In this document: positions 41,903 to 51,526 of the stretch, one piece after another
Layout: each line of letters starts with the position of its first letter
Position numbering within the stretch: position 1 is the first letter of the stretch
Position numbers and translations under genes: made by a program
Source: Streptomyces sp. NBRC 110611
GTDB lineage: Bacteria; Actinomycetota; Actinomycetes; Streptomycetales; Streptomycetaceae
DNA: 64,000 nt
NCBI RefSeq assembly: GCF_001590865.1
Contig: NZ_BBUY01000004.1
Coordinates: 257,922-321,921 of the forward strand
Reading direction: 5' to 3'
The notes under the pieces: model-generated
What the model saw: only the letters and a program-made list of their open reading frames with translations
Databases searched by the model: none
What the model was told of the DNA's origin: nothing

Positions 41903-43441
41903 ATGACCGATCGCGCACTACGCCTGTTGCGGCAGGACCGCCGGCTGGCCGAACTGGCCGCCTTCCCCTTCGACTTCGACCTGGACCGCGCCGCCCACGG
42001 CCATGTCGAGGAGGTCCGCCTCGCCTCGGGCGGGCCGCTGGAGACGGTAGCGGGGGACGATACCGGCGGTACGTACTTCGTGTGCGCGGACGGCTCGATG
42101 CTCTACGCCGACTCGGAGGGCGCCGCGGGGATCATCGGCTCCAGTGTCGACGAGGCCCTGGAGCTGGTGATCGGCCTGCCCGGCTGGCGCGGCTACACAC
42201 GTCTGTCGCCGGACGACGGCGAGGAGAAGATCCTGGCGTGCGTCGCGGAGACCGAGGACGAGATACGTGAGTGCTACGGAATCGACGAGGAGCGGGCCGA
42301 GCTCCGTGCGGCGCTGGGCTTCCCGAAGCGCTCCCCGGTCGAGCTGGTGGGCCGGCTGCGTGCCGCGCTGCTGCGCACCGAGCCGGAGTTCGTGCTGCTC
42401 AACGCGGATGAGGGGTGCGCGTACCACCGGATAGGCCCGGCCGGTCCCCCGCTGTGGGAGCCGGTGCTCGCGGCGGGCCGCGCCGATCTTGCCCGGCTGC
42501 GGGAGGGCGACCGTACGGCATGGCGTGACGTCGCCGAGGACCCGGTGCGGCGCCGGATCACCCTGCGGGCCGCACAGTTCGACCGCGCCGAGGGCGATCG
42601 GGAGCTGCTGCGGCATCTGCTGCGGCACGAGACACGGTCATCGATGACGGACGAACTGCGGCTCGCGGCCATGCTGGTGGGGCTGCACGGGGACACTCGA
42701 GATCTGCCGCTGCTGCTCGAGGTCCGGGAGACGGACTTCGACACGGCATGCGGCCTGAGCGGAATGCCGGAACCGGGCGCAAGCGCGGAGGAGTTGCAGC
42801 AGTGGGCGCGGGCGCTCGACGAGTCGATGTTCGGGACGGACCCGTCGGACGAGCCGGTCTCCACCTGGACCGACCTGGCGCGGGACCAGGGAATGACGGA
42901 CCTCGCGCGGGCGACGCTGATCCGCGAACTCGACAACATCTACATGGACATCTACATGGACCAGAGCAGTCTCCGCCGCCCCGAGGCGTCCCACACCCTG
43001 GCCACGGCTCCGCTCAGCGGGCTCGCCCGGGACTTCGAGGAACTCGGCGACCTTTCCCAGGCGCTGCGCGCCCAGCGCCTGTACGCCGCCCTTCAGGCGA
43101 CGGCGTGGGACCGGGCCTCGGCCCGGCGCACCCTGGCCCGCCTCGAGCGGGAGGCGGGCCGGCTGCCGCAGGCGGCGGACAGCCTGGCCGCCGTGCGCGA
43201 CGCCCTGGCCACCCCGGGCGACGACTCACTACGCCACTGGCAGCAGGTCAACCTCGGCTGCTACATCGCAGAGGAGCACTACCAGCTCACCCTCGCCCTG
43301 GCCGACGCGGGCCGTCTCGAGGAGGCCCGTGCCCTCCTCATGGACGCCGACGCCATACGCGGCGAGCTCTCGGAGCACGCCGCGAACGGCGTCCGCGAGC
43401 TCGCCGAGAGGACCGCTGCGAGAGTGCGGGAGGCCAACTGA
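41903..43441 (+). CDS. Large hypothetical protein with TPR-like C-terminus
   Basis: The 512-residue soluble acidic protein has an N-terminal part with GGTYFVCADGSMLYADSEGAAGIIGSSVDEALELVIGLPGW, typical of Streptomyces SMI1/SUKH-like or immunity-type proteins. A C-terminal helical part has repeats resembling tetratricopeptides (DFEELGDLSQALRAQRLYAAL, ASARRTLARLEREAGRLPQAADSLA, YQLTLALADAGRLEEARALL). ATG 41903 is chosen; GTG 41879 is in frame. I cannot assign a function. It is intact and well biased, unlike the decayed genes to its left and right. Confidence 0.65.
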   Translation: MTDRALRLLRQDRRLAELAAFPFDFDLDRAAHGHVEEVRLASGGPLETVAGDDTGGTYFVCADGSMLYADSEGAAGIIGSSVDEALELVIGLPGWRGYTRLSPDDGEEKILACVAETEDEIRECYGIDEERAELRAALGFPKRSPVELVGRLRAALLRTEPEFVLLNADEGCAYHRIGPAGPPLWEPVLAAGRADLARLREGDRTAWRDVAEDPVRRRITLRAAQFDRAEGDRELLRHLLRHETRSSMTDELRLAAMLVGLHGDTRDLPLLLEVRETDFDTACGLSGMPEPGASAEELQQWARALDESMFGTDPSDEPVSTWTDLARDQGMTDLARATLIRELDNIYMDIYMDQSSLRRPEASHTLATAPLSGLARDFEELGDLSQALRAQRLYAALQATAWDRASARRTLARLEREAGRLPQAADSLAAVRDALATPGDDSLRHWQQVNLGCYIAEEHYQLTLALADAGRLEEARALLMDADAIRGELSEHAANGVRELAERTAARVREAN

Positions 43442-43553
43442 GGACGGGCACGGTGGCGGGCGGCCCGCCAGGAAGCCGTGGGTGCGGCGTGACGAGTCGC
43501 TGAGATCAGGATCGTTGTGAACGTGGGCAGGTGGCCTGTGGAGTTCGGGGTGT

Positions 43554-44360
43554 TCAGGGGGTGATGGCGTGTTCGGTGAACTGGCCGCAGGAGCGGAATC
43601 CCAGGCGGTGGTAGACGGGCTCGCCGTCGGTGGACGCCTGCAGTACCGCGATGTGGTGGTTCCGGTCCCGGGCCGTGTGGAGTGCGGCGAGTGTGAGGGC
43701 ACGGCCGTAGCCACGTCGGCGGTGGGCGGCCAGGGTGCAGATGTTGTAGATCCCGGCAACCCCCGCGTGATGAAACACTTCGGCCGAGCAGACCGGGCGG
43801 CCGTCCACGTAGCCGACCAGGTAACGGGCCGGACAGTGCGCGGCGAGGGCCTGCGGGGCGGCCTGGGTGAAGAAGCGGCGGACGGTGTCAGCGGGCGGGG
43901 TCCAGTTCGCGGCGAGAACCGCCGCATAGTCGGCGAGCTGTTGGGGCGTGGCCACCGTCTGGATGTCCAGTCCTGGCGCGGCGGGCAGCGGCAGAGTGTC
44001 GTCCAGCTCGGCCCACATCGCCGTCTCGCGTTCGGATGCCGGCAGACCAGCTGCCGCCAGGCGGACGGTGAGGTCCGGTGGCCTCGAGGCGGGCCCCACC
44101 CACCAGGAGAAGCGGCGGCCGGTGCGGGCCAGTGTGCGGGCGGTCTCGGTGATACGCGCCGTAGCGGTGGCGACGGTGAAGCGAGCCGTGGCAACGATGT
44201 TGAAAGTGTCGTCGTCCAGGCCGCTGTCGGCGACCAGGAGGTCATCAGCTTCTGTAACGGTCGCACCGCCCATGCTCCGATGCAGGTGACAGGCGTGTTC
44301 CGCCAGATTCTGCTCCATCCTGTCCGTCAGGTCGGCGTCACTGAGAGAAGGGACATTCAC
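43554..44360 (-). CDS. GNAT acetyltransferase with tandem domains
   Basis: The 268-residue protein has a weak N-terminal GNAT-like half ([33 protein letters not shown]) and a canonical C-terminal half with [38 protein letters not shown] and [17 protein letters not shown]. Streptomyces has many such tandem GNATs of unknown substrate. GTG 44360 fits the usual N-terminus; the open frame continues upstream without family support. It converges with the large hypothetical gene. Confidence 0.75.
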   Translation of the reverse strand: MNVPSLSDADLTDRMEQNLAEHACHLHRSMGGATVTEADDLLVADSGLDDDTFNIVATARFTVATATARITETARTLARTGRRFSWWVGPASRPPDLTVRLAAAGLPASERETAMWAELDDTLPLPAAPGLDIQTVATPQQLADYAAVLAANWTPPADTVRRFFTQAAPQALAAHCPARYLVGYVDGRPVCSAEVFHHAGVAGIYNICTLAAHRRRGYGRALTLAALHTARDRNHHIAVLQASTDGEPVYHRLGFRSCGQFTEHAITP

Positions 44361-44659
44361 GATGAATGATCCCAGCACGACCGGGCGCAGGTTGCACGTG
44401 ATTTTGGATCGCTCGCCGACGGTGTCACGTCGGTGACCAGCGGATCGCGCCGGCAATCTTCGCGGAGGCGTGGCCGACGGTTCGCTGGTCGGCACAGGAA
44501 CTGCGCCCTCTGGCCCTCGTGGCATGGAACGGAGGGCTCCCTGACGTGTACTCCGGGTAATGTGCACGCGGCACACTGAAGTTCCGCTCCGGCGGTGGTG
44601 GAACGGCGACCGCGGGGCGGCCTGTTCGGCTGCGTCGCCCACGAACCATCCCCACCGGT

Positions 44660-45955
44660 GTGCCCTGCTCCCGGTGTCCGGCGGCGACCACCCGCACCAG
44701 GGTGACGGCTGGACCATCGGCGCGCCCCACCACCGCGCCGGGCCGCGCCACCTTCACCGCGACGCCGAACCAGCCGTACGGCTGGATCCTGGCGGACTTC
44801 CTGTTCTCCGCCTTCCACCCGGCGGTGCCGATGGTTCCCAACGGCGGCACCGCCGAACGCGTCCTGACCACCCTGGTCAGCGTCGCCCAACCCCACCTGG
44901 ACGTGCACGACCTGACTGCCAGGGAAACCGTGCGGCTGATGGGCAACCAGCCACCCGCTGCCCGACGTCGCCCTCGGCACCGACCACACCTTCGTCGCGA
45001 CCAGCGACGGCACCCCTGCCCGGCGCTGCGACTGCTCGACCAACAGCGCATCATGTCCGTCCGCGGGAACCAGTGCGTGGAGTACGACCTGCGCGCGATG
45101 GCACCCGAGCCCGGCCAGCCGCTGACCGACGCGTGGCCCGGCCTGGTGAAGACCTTCATCGGCGCGCACCTGTATACCGGCTCGCTGTTCGAGCTGAGCC
45201 GCCTCGACCTGACGACCGGCGAGGTGGAACATGTCGCCGAGCAACTGATGCCCAGCCCCTCCGACCTGAACATCAGCCCCGACCAGCGGATGCTGCTGCG
45301 CAGGCTGAACTACGAACGGGCGGAACGGGCGGTCTGCCGCGACGTCCTCACCGGCGACATCATCGGCACGAGCGTGCGCCCGCTGTCGACGTCCTACGCG
45401 GGAATGGCGTTCAGCCCGGACGGCGCGACCTGCTCCTGCGCCTCCGACCGCACCGACGACGGCAAGCAGCTCGCGGTGGCCGTCGCAGGCTCGATGCACG
45501 AATCGACGGTCATCCCGATCGCCGACGGCCGGCCCGACCTGATGCGCGTCTACCTGATGGTCGTCTCTCGCGACGGCGCACGCGCCTTCATCGAGGCAGC
45601 CTAGAGTTCCGATAGCTCCGATCCGCAGGAGAACGTGATCCTGGAATGATCCTGGAAGTGGACCTCGTCGAACGCAAACAGGTTCGCGGCTTCGGGCTCG
45701 GCAATCCGTCGCCGGACACCGTGAGGTGGGAGGTGTCACCCGCACGGACACTGATCCACGTGCCACTCGGCTGCTGATCACCGATCCGCATACCCACCGG
45801 GTGCGGCACATGGTCCTGGAACTGGGGCGCAGCATCGGCTGGATCGTGTTCGACCGGACAGCCGACTACACCTACGTGGTCACCAGCGGCCCCCGGACAT
45901 CGAGGTGATCGACCTGGCCACCCACGAGCAGATGGGCAGCTTCGAGCTTCGCCGC
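44660..45955 (+). pseudogene. Degraded beta-propeller (YncE/WD40-like) gene
   Basis: Propeller-like blades occur in several frames: PNGGTAERVLTTLVSVAQPHLDV and LTARETVRLMGNQ, then LPDVALGTDHTFVATSDGTPA in another frame, then SLFELSRLDLTTGEVEHVAEQL and MPSPSDLNISPDQRMLL with GMAFSPDGATCSCASD up to a stop at 45604, then LLITDPHTHRVRHMVLELGRSIGWIVFDRTADYTYVVTSGP and, in a further frame, DIEVIDLATHEQMGSF. At least three frameshifts make a functional product unlikely. The original protein was probably a repeat-containing metabolite- or surface-binding propeller. Confidence 0.6.
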
Positions 45956-46158
45956 CGCGGCGACGGGCAGGCGAACGCCGCACCCAGGAGGGCAAGACGC
46001 GGCTTGAGATCCCGATGCCTCAGCGATATGCCGCCCGCGAGGTCTTCAATCTGGTCAGGACGGTGTCTACCGACCTGCTGTTATAGAGGCGTCCGTGACA
46101 ACCGTGGCTACCGCCCCCTGTGATAAGGGCTGTCGTGACAGATGAGAGGGTCGGGCGG

Positions 46159-47448
46159 GTGAGTGAGACACCGATGAACACGCTGCAATACCGCGTTGAC
46201 GGGCCAGAAGACGCCCCAGTTCTGGTCTTGGGTGCCGCGCTGGGTACCACATGGCATATGTGGGATCGGCAGATACCCGAGTTGAGTCGCCACTGGCGCG
46301 TTGTCCGGTTCGACCTTCCCGGTCATGGCGGCTCGCCCGCGCATGCGGCGTCCTCTGTCGCGGAGCTGGCCGATCGCCTGGCCGGCACGCTCGACGCGCT
46401 CGGCGTGGACCGGTTCGGCTACGCCGGCTGCGACATCGGTGGTGCCGTCGGTACGCAGCTGGCGCTCACCCGCCCGTACCGGGTCACCTCGCTCGCGCTG
46501 GTGTCGTCGTCGCCGCGCTACGGAACCGCCGACGCCTGGCGCCAGCGCGGTGTGGTCATCCGGACGAACGGACTCGATCCGATCGCCCGCACCGCTCCCG
46601 AGCACTGGTTCACCCCGGGCTTCGCCGGCGCCCAGCCCGCCATCGTCGAATGGGCCGTGCAGATGGTGCGGACCACCGACCCCGGCTGCTATATCGCCGC
46701 CTGTGAGGCGCTGGCCGCCTACGACGTACGGTCGTCCCTCGGGCGGGTCGGTGTCCCGACGCTCGTCGTGGCCGGTTCCGAGGACCAGGTCACCCCGACC
46801 ACCGACGCCCGCACCCTGGTCGCCGGGATACCCGGTGCGAGCCTGGCCCTGGTGCCCGGTACCTCGCACCTCGCCCCCGTCGAGCAGCCCGCTGCCGTCA
46901 CCGAACTGCTCATCCGGCACTTCACCACCGCCTGGCACGACAAGCCGGGGCCCGCCGGCCCGGCCGCTCTCGGAGCCCCCGCTCCCAAGCCGCAGCTCAC
47001 ACCGCCGCTCCCGTACGTGCCGCCCGCCGCGATCGAGTCCGGCCTCACCGCGCCCGAGCAGGCCGGCGGCGGCACCTACGAAGCCGGCGTCAAGATCCGC
47101 CGCGAGGTCCTGGGCGACGCCCATGTCGACCGGGCCGAGGCCGCCACCGACGACTTCACCGCGGACTTCCAGGGCTTCCTCACCCGCTACGCCTGGGGCG
47201 AGACCTGGAGCCGCCCGGGTCTCGACCGCCGCACGCGCAGCATCGTCACGCTCACCGCGCTGGTCGCCGGCGGCCACCAGGAGGAGCTCGCCCTGCACAC
47301 CCGGGCGGCCCTGCGCAACGGCCTCACCCCCGCCGAGATCAAGGAAATCCTGCTGCACACCGCTGTCTACTGCGGCATCCCGGCTGCCAACTCCGCGTTC
47401 GCCGTCGCCCAGCGCGTGGTCCGCGAGGAGACGACGCCGGAGGCGTGA
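46159..47448 (+). CDS. pcaL: PcaL-like fusion: enol-lactonase-type hydrolase plus carboxymuconolactone decarboxylase
   Basis: The 429-residue protein joins an alpha/beta hydrolase (about 1-260) to a carboxymuconolactone decarboxylase domain (about 320-429; TRSIVTLTALVAGGHQEELALHTRAA, EIKEILLHTAVYCGIPAANSAF). In the protocatechuate branch of the beta-ketoadipate pathway the fusion carries out two consecutive steps. The catalytic Asp (AGSEDQVTP) and His (PGTSHLAPVEQ) are present, but the nucleophile elbow reads AGCDIGG, with Asp92 where Ser is expected. No other pca genes are beside it. GTG 46159 follows GAGGGTCGGGCGG; GTG 46120 and ATG 46174 are alternatives. Confidence 0.85.
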   Translation: MSETPMNTLQYRVDGPEDAPVLVLGAALGTTWHMWDRQIPELSRHWRVVRFDLPGHGGSPAHAASSVAELADRLAGTLDALGVDRFGYAGCDIGGAVGTQLALTRPYRVTSLALVSSSPRYGTADAWRQRGVVIRTNGLDPIARTAPEHWFTPGFAGAQPAIVEWAVQMVRTTDPGCYIAACEALAAYDVRSSLGRVGVPTLVVAGSEDQVTPTTDARTLVAGIPGASLALVPGTSHLAPVEQPAAVTELLIRHFTTAWHDKPGPAGPAALGAPAPKPQLTPPLPYVPPAAIESGLTAPEQAGGGTYEAGVKIRREVLGDAHVDRAEAATDDFTADFQGFLTRYAWGETWSRPGLDRRTRSIVTLTALVAGGHQEELALHTRAALRNGLTPAEIKEILLHTAVYCGIPAANSAFAVAQRVVREETTPEA

Positions 47449-47523
47449 GCGGCACTTCCGCAGCGCGGGACGTGGCCGCGGAGGCCTGCCCCGGACAGCC
47501 TGGGCGGGCGGCAAGATGGCCTC

Positions 47524-48165
47524 ATGGAACTCACCAAGAAGACCCACGCCTGCGTCCGGCTGGAGAAGGACGGGCAGACGCTCGTCATCGACCCGGGTGT
47601 CTTCAGCGAGCGGGACGCGGCCGTCGGCGCGGACGCGATCCTGATCACCCATGAGCACCCGGACCACTTCGACGAGGAGCGGCTGCGGGCGGGCATGGAG
47701 GCCAGTCCGGGCGCCGAGATCTGGACCCTGGCCGCCGTCGCCGGACAGCTCTCGGCCGCGTTCCCCGGCCGGGTGCACACCGTCGGCGAGGGCGACACCT
47801 TCACCGCGGCCGGTTTCGACGTCGAGGTGCACGGCCAACTGCACGCCGTCATCCACCCCGACATCCCGCGCATCACCAACGTCGGCTACCTGCTCGACGG
47901 CGGGGCGGTGTTCCACCCGGGCGACGCGCTCACCGTCCCGGAGGGACGTACCGTCGACACCCTGCTGCTGCCCGTGCACGCGCCGTGGAACAAGGTCGCC
48001 GAGGTGATCGACTACGTCCGCGCGGTCGCGCCCCGGCGGGCCATCGACATCCATGACAGCCTGCTCCAGGACCACGCCCGCCCGGTCTACGACTCCATGA
48101 TCGACAAGCTGGGCGGCACCGACCACGGGCGGCTCACCCCCGGCAGCAGCACCGCGCTCGGCTAG
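47524..48165 (+). CDS. MBL-fold metallo-hydrolase
   Basis: The 213-residue protein has the metallo-beta-lactamase motif ITHEHPDHFDEE (HxHxDH), LVIDPGVFSE at the start, NVGYLLDGGAVFHPGDAL and LLPVHAPWNK. This short L-ascorbate-lactonase/UlaG-like subtype hydrolyses unknown small substrates. ATG 47524 begins directly at the conserved MELTKKTHACVRL. It is followed by exonuclease III in the same direction. Confidence 0.87.
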   Translation: MELTKKTHACVRLEKDGQTLVIDPGVFSERDAAVGADAILITHEHPDHFDEERLRAGMEASPGAEIWTLAAVAGQLSAAFPGRVHTVGEGDTFTAAGFDVEVHGQLHAVIHPDIPRITNVGYLLDGGAVFHPGDALTVPEGRTVDTLLLPVHAPWNKVAEVIDYVRAVAPRRAIDIHDSLLQDHARPVYDSMIDKLGGTDHGRLTPGSSTALG

Positions 48166-48263
48166 GTCCCGGACCCCCGGGGCCCGGCAGTCAGTCCCCC
48201 CGAGGTCCGTCTGCCAGTCCCGCCGGAGCCCGGTTGTCAGTGCCGGGCGGTAGGTTTGCAGAC

Positions 48264-49049
48264 ATGCGCATCGCGACCTGGAACGTCAATTCGATCACCG
48301 CCCGCCTGCCGAGGCTGCTCGCCTGGCTGGAGAGCACCGGCACGGACGTGCTGTGCATCCAGGAGACCAAGTGCACCGCCGAGCAGTTCCCGCTCGAGCA
48401 GCTCCGCGAGCTCGGCTACGAAGCCGCGGTCAACTGCACCGGGAGGTGGAACGGCGTGGCGCTGCTGTCCAAGGTGGGGCTGGCAGACGTCGTCATGGGC
48501 CTCCCCGGCGGGCCGGAGTACGACGGGGCGGAGGAGCCGCGCGCCATCTCGGCCACCTGTGGCCCGGCCCGCGTCTGGTCGGTGTACGTCCCCAACGGCC
48601 GTGAGGTCGATCATGCGCACTACGCCTACAAGCTCAACTGGTTCGAGGCGCTGAAGACGGCGGTCGCCGAGGACGCGGCGGGCGCCCGCCCGTTCGCGGT
48701 CCTCGGCGACTACAACGTCGCGCCGACGGACGAGGACGTCTGGGACCCCGAGGTCTTCGTGGGCGCCACCCACGTCACGCCGGCCGAGCGCGCGGCGCTG
48801 GCGACGCTCCGCGAGGCCGGCCTGTCGGACGTCGTCCCGCGCCCCCTCAAGTACGACCGGCCGTACACCTACTGGGACTACCGCCAGCTCGCCTTCCCCA
48901 AGAACAAGGGCATGCGCATCGACCTGGTCTACGGCAACACCCCCTTCACCAAGGCCGTCTCGGACGCCTATGTGGACCGTGAGGAACGCAAGGGCAAGGG
49001 CGCCTCGGACCATGCCCCGGTCGTGGTGGACCTGGACCTCGCGCCCTAG
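48264..49049 (+). CDS. xthA: Exodeoxyribonuclease III
   Basis: The 261-residue protein starts with MRIATWNVNSITARLPRLLAWL and has the endonuclease/exonuclease/phosphatase motifs LCIQETKCTAEQFP (metal Glu), VPNGREVDHAHYAYKLNWF, GDYNVAPTDEDVWDP (Asp-Asn pair), MRIDLVYGN and GASDHAPVVVDL (Asp-His pair). It removes nucleotides and incises abasic sites in base excision repair. Length is typical. Confidence 0.95.
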   Translation: MRIATWNVNSITARLPRLLAWLESTGTDVLCIQETKCTAEQFPLEQLRELGYEAAVNCTGRWNGVALLSKVGLADVVMGLPGGPEYDGAEEPRAISATCGPARVWSVYVPNGREVDHAHYAYKLNWFEALKTAVAEDAAGARPFAVLGDYNVAPTDEDVWDPEVFVGATHVTPAERAALATLREAGLSDVVPRPLKYDRPYTYWDYRQLAFPKNKGMRIDLVYGNTPFTKAVSDAYVDREERKGKGASDHAPVVVDLDLAP

Positions 49050-49166
49050 CTCCAGCCGGGTGAGGGGGGCGGCCGTAGCGCCGCCCGGTCGGCGCGCGTG
49101 GCGGGCGCGCGGGCGCCGCCGCGCGCCTATGTCCCCGGTCACAGGTCGGGTGGGACCCTGCACACC

Positions 49167-49607
49167 ATGAACATGTCTTTCCTGGACAGGTGGCGCAGGC
49201 ATCCGTACGCGCACCGGCCCGTGCCGCTCGCGGAATCGGTGCGCGCCGATCCCGGAAGCGTCGTCGAGCTGCTGTCGGAGTGCGAACTGCTGCGGGACCA
49301 GGCCGCCTCCGCCGGAGTGGAGCTGGACGCCTCCGTACGGTCGTTGGAGCGGCTGGACCAGCTCAAGCCCGTATGGCGGGACGATCCCGAGGCGCTGCCC
49401 TGGCTGGGCAATGACGCCGGCCTCTACCTCGGCACGGTCCTGGTGCGCACGGTACGCGGCGCCGTCTGGCATGTCCGGCCGGACGGTCAGCCGGTGGTCC
49501 GGCTGGCGTCCGGCCGGGAGATCGATGTGGTGGCCGCGGGCCGTGACTGGGCCGGTACCGGCGCACCGGAGCTCTCCCAGGCCTACGCCGAGGCCTCCGA
49601 GCGCTGA
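49167..49607 (+). CDS. Conserved Streptomyces hypothetical protein
   Basis: The 146-residue protein begins MNMSFLDRWRRHPYAHRPVPLAESVRADPGS and has LDQLKPVWRDDPEALPWLGNDAGLYLGTVLVRTVRGAVWHV. Many Streptomyces genomes carry this protein behind xthA-type genes (I recall it as DUF6278, not verified). There is no signal peptide or catalytic motif. The start may be ATG 49167 or ATG 49173. A GC-rich inverted-repeat region separates it from xthA. Confidence 0.65.
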   Translation: MNMSFLDRWRRHPYAHRPVPLAESVRADPGSVVELLSECELLRDQAASAGVELDASVRSLERLDQLKPVWRDDPEALPWLGNDAGLYLGTVLVRTVRGAVWHVRPDGQPVVRLASGREIDVVAAGRDWAGTGAPELSQAYAEASER

Positions 49608-49634
49608 GGCGCCGACGCCCGGTGATCACCTGGC

Positions 49635-49715
49635 TCATCGGACTTCATCGGACTCCATCGGGGATCGTCGGACTTCATCGGGGTCGTCGGAAATTATCGG
49701 AGATCGTCGGACTCT
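49635..49715. repeat. Irregular direct repeats of ATCGGACTYC/ATCGTCGG
   Basis: CATCGGACTTC, CATCGGACTCC, GGGATCGTCGGACTTC, GGGGTCGTCGG, ATTATCGGAGATCGTCGGACTC follow one another with a period of about 10-21 bp between the hypothetical gene and the importer operon. The array includes AT-rich interruptions and ends about 105 bp before the ATPase start. Confidence 0.7.
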
Positions 49716-49821
49716 ATTTGCTGATACGTGGGTCTCGGTGCGTGTCAGGGGGGAACTGCCCCATTCATCCCGGTAGGTTGCGGGCTCTCCGCTGTACGGA
49801 TGAGAGTGGGCAGGTCCGCAT

Positions 49822-50565
49822 ATGGCCGGTGAGGCGCTGATCGAACTGCGCGGGGTCAACAAGTACTACGGAAAACTCCATGTCCTCCAGGACATCGACC
49901 TCACCGTCGGCCGCGGTGAGGTGGTCGTGGTCATCGGGCCGTCCGGGTCCGGGAAGTCCACCCTGTGCCGGGCCATCAACCGCCTGGAGTCCATCGAGTC
50001 GGGCACCATCACGCTGGACGGGCGGCCGCTGCCCGAAGAGGGCCGGGCGCTGGCTCAGTTGCGCGCCGAGGTCGGCATGGTCTTCCAGTCCTTCAACCTC
50101 TTCGCCCACAAGACCGTGCTCGACAACATCATGCTGGCGCCGGTCAAGGTCCGTAAGCAGAAGAAGGACGAGGCCGCGCGGCGGGCCCGTGAACTGCTGG
50201 ACCGGGTCGGGCTCGGCACGCAGGCCGACAAGTACCCGGCACAGCTCTCCGGCGGTCAGCAGCAGCGGGTCGCCATCGCCCGCGCGCTCGCCATGGACCC
50301 CAAAGCGCTGCTCTTCGACGAGCCGACCTCCGCCCTCGACCCGGAGATGATCAACGAGGTACTGGAGGTGATGCGCCGGCTCGCCCGCGACGGCATGACG
50401 ATGGTCGTGGTCACCCATGAAATGGGTTTCGCCCGCTCCGCCGCCAACCGCGTGGTGTTCATGGCCGACGGCCGGATCGTGGAGGACCGCACTCCCGAGG
50501 AGTTCTTCACCGCGCCACGCAGCGAACGGGCCAGGGACTTCCTCTCCAAGATCCTCAAGCACTGA
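49822..50565 (+). CDS. gluA: Polar amino-acid ABC importer ATPase (GluA-like)
   Basis: The 247-residue protein has Walker A GPSGSGKSTLCRAIN, Q-loop VFQSFNLFAHKTVLDN, signature LSGGQQQRVAIARAL, Walker B LLFDEPTSALDPEM and the switch VVVTHEMGFARSAANRVVFM, the hallmark set of glutamate/glutamine importer ATPases. It is the first gene of a four-gene operon with binding protein and two permeases, ordered as gluABCD of Corynebacterium and Streptomyces. Confidence 0.92.
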   Translation: MAGEALIELRGVNKYYGKLHVLQDIDLTVGRGEVVVVIGPSGSGKSTLCRAINRLESIESGTITLDGRPLPEEGRALAQLRAEVGMVFQSFNLFAHKTVLDNIMLAPVKVRKQKKDEAARRARELLDRVGLGTQADKYPAQLSGGQQQRVAIARALAMDPKALLFDEPTSALDPEMINEVLEVMRRLARDGMTMVVVTHEMGFARSAANRVVFMADGRIVEDRTPEEFFTAPRSERARDFLSKILKH

Positions 50566-50578
50566 ACGGGGCGCCGCG

Positions 50579-51505
50579 ATGCCGCACACCCACCCCGCGC
50601 GCCCGCACCGCGCCGTCCTGGTCCTGGTCCTCGCCGCCGCCCTCGCTCTGGTGGCCTGCGGCCGGGAGGGCAGCCCGCCGGTCAAGGGCCCGAAGGGCAG
50701 CGAACTGCCCCGCTACGCGGTCGCCAGGAACGTCCGCCTGCCGGACTCCCCGACCTGGCGGAGGGCCGAGCGCCGCGGATACCTCGTCATCGGCGTCAAG
50801 GAGGACCAGCCGTACCTCGGCGAGAAGGACCCGGCGACCGGGCGCTACACCGGCTTCGACATCGAGATCGCCAAGATGATGTCCGCCGCCCTCGGCTTCC
50901 CGCCCCGCACCATCCGGTTCCGGACCATCGCCTCCGCCAACCGCGAGACGGCCCTGCAGAGCGGCCAGATCGACCTGTACGTCGGGACGTACACCATCAA
51001 CGACAAGCGCAAGAAGCTGGTGGGCTTCGCCGGGCCCTACTACCTGGCCGGCCAGTCGCTGCTGGTGCGGGCCGACGAGAAGGACATCAAGGGCCCGCGG
51101 GACCTGGCCGGCAAGCGCGTCTGCTCGGCGGCCGGCTCCACCCCCTACCAGCGCATCCGGGCCGAGTACCCCAAGGCCGTCCTCGTCGCCTACGACACCT
51201 ACTCGGTGTGCGTCGACAACCTGCTGACCTACCAGGTGGCCGCGGTCACCACCGATGACGCGATCCTGCTGGGCTACGCCGCCAAGGTGCCCGACGAGCT
51301 GAAGGTCGTCGGCACACCGTTCTCGAAGGAGCCGTACGGCATCGGCGTCCCGCGCGGCGACAGCGCGCTGCGCTTCGCCCTCGACGACGCGCTCGCCGCG
51401 GACGAGAAGGACGGCGACTGGAAGAAGGCCTACGACGCGACCCTCGGCCTGTCCGGGGTGCCCGCGCCCGAGCCGCCCCCGATCGACCGCTACCCGGCGG
51501 CCTGA
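50579..51505 (+). CDS. gluB: Glutamate-binding lipoprotein (GluB-like)
   Basis: The 308-residue lipoprotein has a signal segment (VLVLVLAAALALVAC, lipobox Cys near residue 25) and a type II solute-binding domain: YLVIGVKEDQPYLGEKDPATGRYTGFDIEIAKMMSAALG, QSGQIDLYVGTYTINDKRKKLVGFAGPYYLAGQSLLV, GKRVCSAAGSTPYQRI and VTTDDAILLGYA. This matches glutamate/aspartate binders. It lies 13 bp behind the ATPase gene. Confidence 0.9.
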   Translation: MPHTHPARPHRAVLVLVLAAALALVACGREGSPPVKGPKGSELPRYAVARNVRLPDSPTWRRAERRGYLVIGVKEDQPYLGEKDPATGRYTGFDIEIAKMMSAALGFPPRTIRFRTIASANRETALQSGQIDLYVGTYTINDKRKKLVGFAGPYYLAGQSLLVRADEKDIKGPRDLAGKRVCSAAGSTPYQRIRAEYPKAVLVAYDTYSVCVDNLLTYQVAAVTTDDAILLGYAAKVPDELKVVGTPFSKEPYGIGVPRGDSALRFALDDALAADEKDGDWKKAYDATLGLSGVPAPEPPPIDRYPAA

Positions 51506-51526
51506 GGAGCCAAGGAAAACCGACCC

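Noticed and set aside
46108..48126. 672-codon minus-strand frame over pcaL and the metallo-hydrolase
   Set aside because: Antisense shadow of two clearly recognisable enzymes.
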